Assembly (NCBI GenBank): GCA_946480815.1
Contig: CAMLLB010000092.1
Span: 1-5,093, forward strand
Length of the DNA stretch: 5,093 nucleotides
From: an uncultured Flavobacteriales bacterium
Lineage (GTDB): Bacteria > Bacteroidota > Bacteroidia > Flavobacteriales > Crocinitomicaceae
Direction of reading: 5' to 3'
Part shown: positions 4,816 to 5,093 of the stretch, piece after piece
Position numbering within the stretch: position 1 is the first letter of the stretch
How the letters are laid out: each line of letters opens with the position of its first letter
Notes under the pieces: generated by a model
The model's input: only the letters and a program-made list of their open reading frames with translations
Databases searched by the model: none
Told to the model about the DNA's origin: nothing
Position numbers and translations under genes: made by a program

Positions 4816-5067
4816 CTACTTATACTTTTCTATAAACGCAACTAATCGAATCCGATTCAAATTCTTAAGCTTCTTTTCAAGAATCATTGCTTCCGAACGA
4901 GATGATTTCTCTATCAACAACACATTCATCCAAGGAATATAAGGACTTGTTGATTTAACCAGACCGGAATTATGAAGAAGTAATCGGGATTCGAAGTTTT
5001 CTGTTTGACCAATGTAATACTTATCAAACTTCCCGGAATAGTTGATATAAACGTAATAGTGATTCAT
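4816..5067 (-). CDS. Small GIY-YIG nuclease-domain protein (83 aa)
   Basis: This is a stand-alone GIY-YIG domain of the short (about 80-100 aa) UvrC-N-terminal-like type that is often multicopy in Bacteroidota genomes. Visible landmarks are YVYI at 5-8 (the GIY half), YYIGQT at 17-22 (the YIG half), the catalytic-type Arg28 in SRLLLHN, the KSTSPYIPW stretch at 38-46 and SEAMILEKKLK at 58-68, which carries the expected metal-binding Glu (probably E64). The C-terminal tail is basic. It is predicted to be a small cytoplasmic DNA-binding or DNA-cutting protein. The cellular role of such stand-alone domains is unsettled. The ATG at 5067 has no Shine-Dalgarno motif, and its promoter must lie beyond the window. 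The gene is followed by hairpins and a terminator, then by a truncated copy of itself. Confidence 0.88.
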   Translation of the reverse strand: MNHYYVYINYSGKFDKYYIGQTENFESRLLLHNSGLVKSTSPYIPWMNVLLIEKSSRSEAMILEKKLKNLNRIRLVAFIEKYK

Positions 5068-5093
5068 AAATAGTGATTCCCTAAAAAGACAAA
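4949..5093. repeat. 145-bp perfect direct repeat, copy 2 (runs to the window edge)
   Basis: This copy is identical to 4564-4708 and still matches at the last base of the window, so the true repeat may be longer. It holds the first 119 bases of the intact GIY-YIG gene and its upstream flank. The 385-bp spacing would be the unit length if the arrangement is a tandem array of [GIY-YIG gene, hairpins, terminator]. Confidence 0.95.

Noticed and set aside
4564..5093. The two direct repeats as a CRISPR or insertion-sequence signature
   Set aside because: Only two copies exist, each 145 bp and containing coding sequence. There are no regular spacers, no transposase and no terminal inverted repeats.

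Overview
The window looks like chromosomal DNA of a Bacteroidota bacterium, probably of the Flavobacteriales. A Fluviicola/Crocinitomicaceae-like source is a guess from protein style, not a proven placement. Three things support the phylum: a secreted protein ending in a type IX secretion (T9SS) type A sorting domain, a TAnnTTTG promoter box (TACCTTTG) upstream of the pirin gene, and mostly A-rich, Shine-Dalgarno-poor translation starts. Every credible gene lies on the minus strand, so the window is best read from right to left.

Right end (about 4440-5093): a small GIY-YIG nuclease-domain gene (4816-5067) is followed by three consecutive hairpins, the last with terminator features. To the left is a second, truncated copy of the same gene (4527-4682). 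The two copies share a perfect 145-bp direct repeat (4564-4708 and 4949-5093), which runs off the window edge. This is the least ordinary part of the window.

Middle (2364-4438): a pirin-family cupin (3679-4398) and an NfsB-like nitroreductase (3051-3668) are 10 bp apart and read from one recognisable promoter. A 12-bp palindrome overlaps the -33 region of that promoter. A cytoplasmic YceI-family protein (2415-2933) follows after 117 bp containing strong palindromes, and a clear intrinsic terminator closes the group. Together they look like an electrophile/redox-stress or detoxification cluster. This role is inferred; no regulator gene is present in the window.

Left (378-2254): a 490-aa T9SS-exported multidomain protein (782-2254) and a 116-aa exported protein of unknown function (430-780) are separated by a single base and share an intrinsic terminator (378-404). 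They are almost certainly co-transcribed.

Far left (1-377): no credible gene. The stretch holds degenerate islands of a periodic CTTCGTGGT / CTATGTGGTT-type repeat, including an exact 14-mer present twice, and two interlocked perfect 8-bp inverted repeats. I found no defence system, CRISPR array, complete transposon or intact RNA gene. The most unusual signals are non-coding: the duplicated GIY-YIG/hairpin cassette and the repeat-derived intergenic region.
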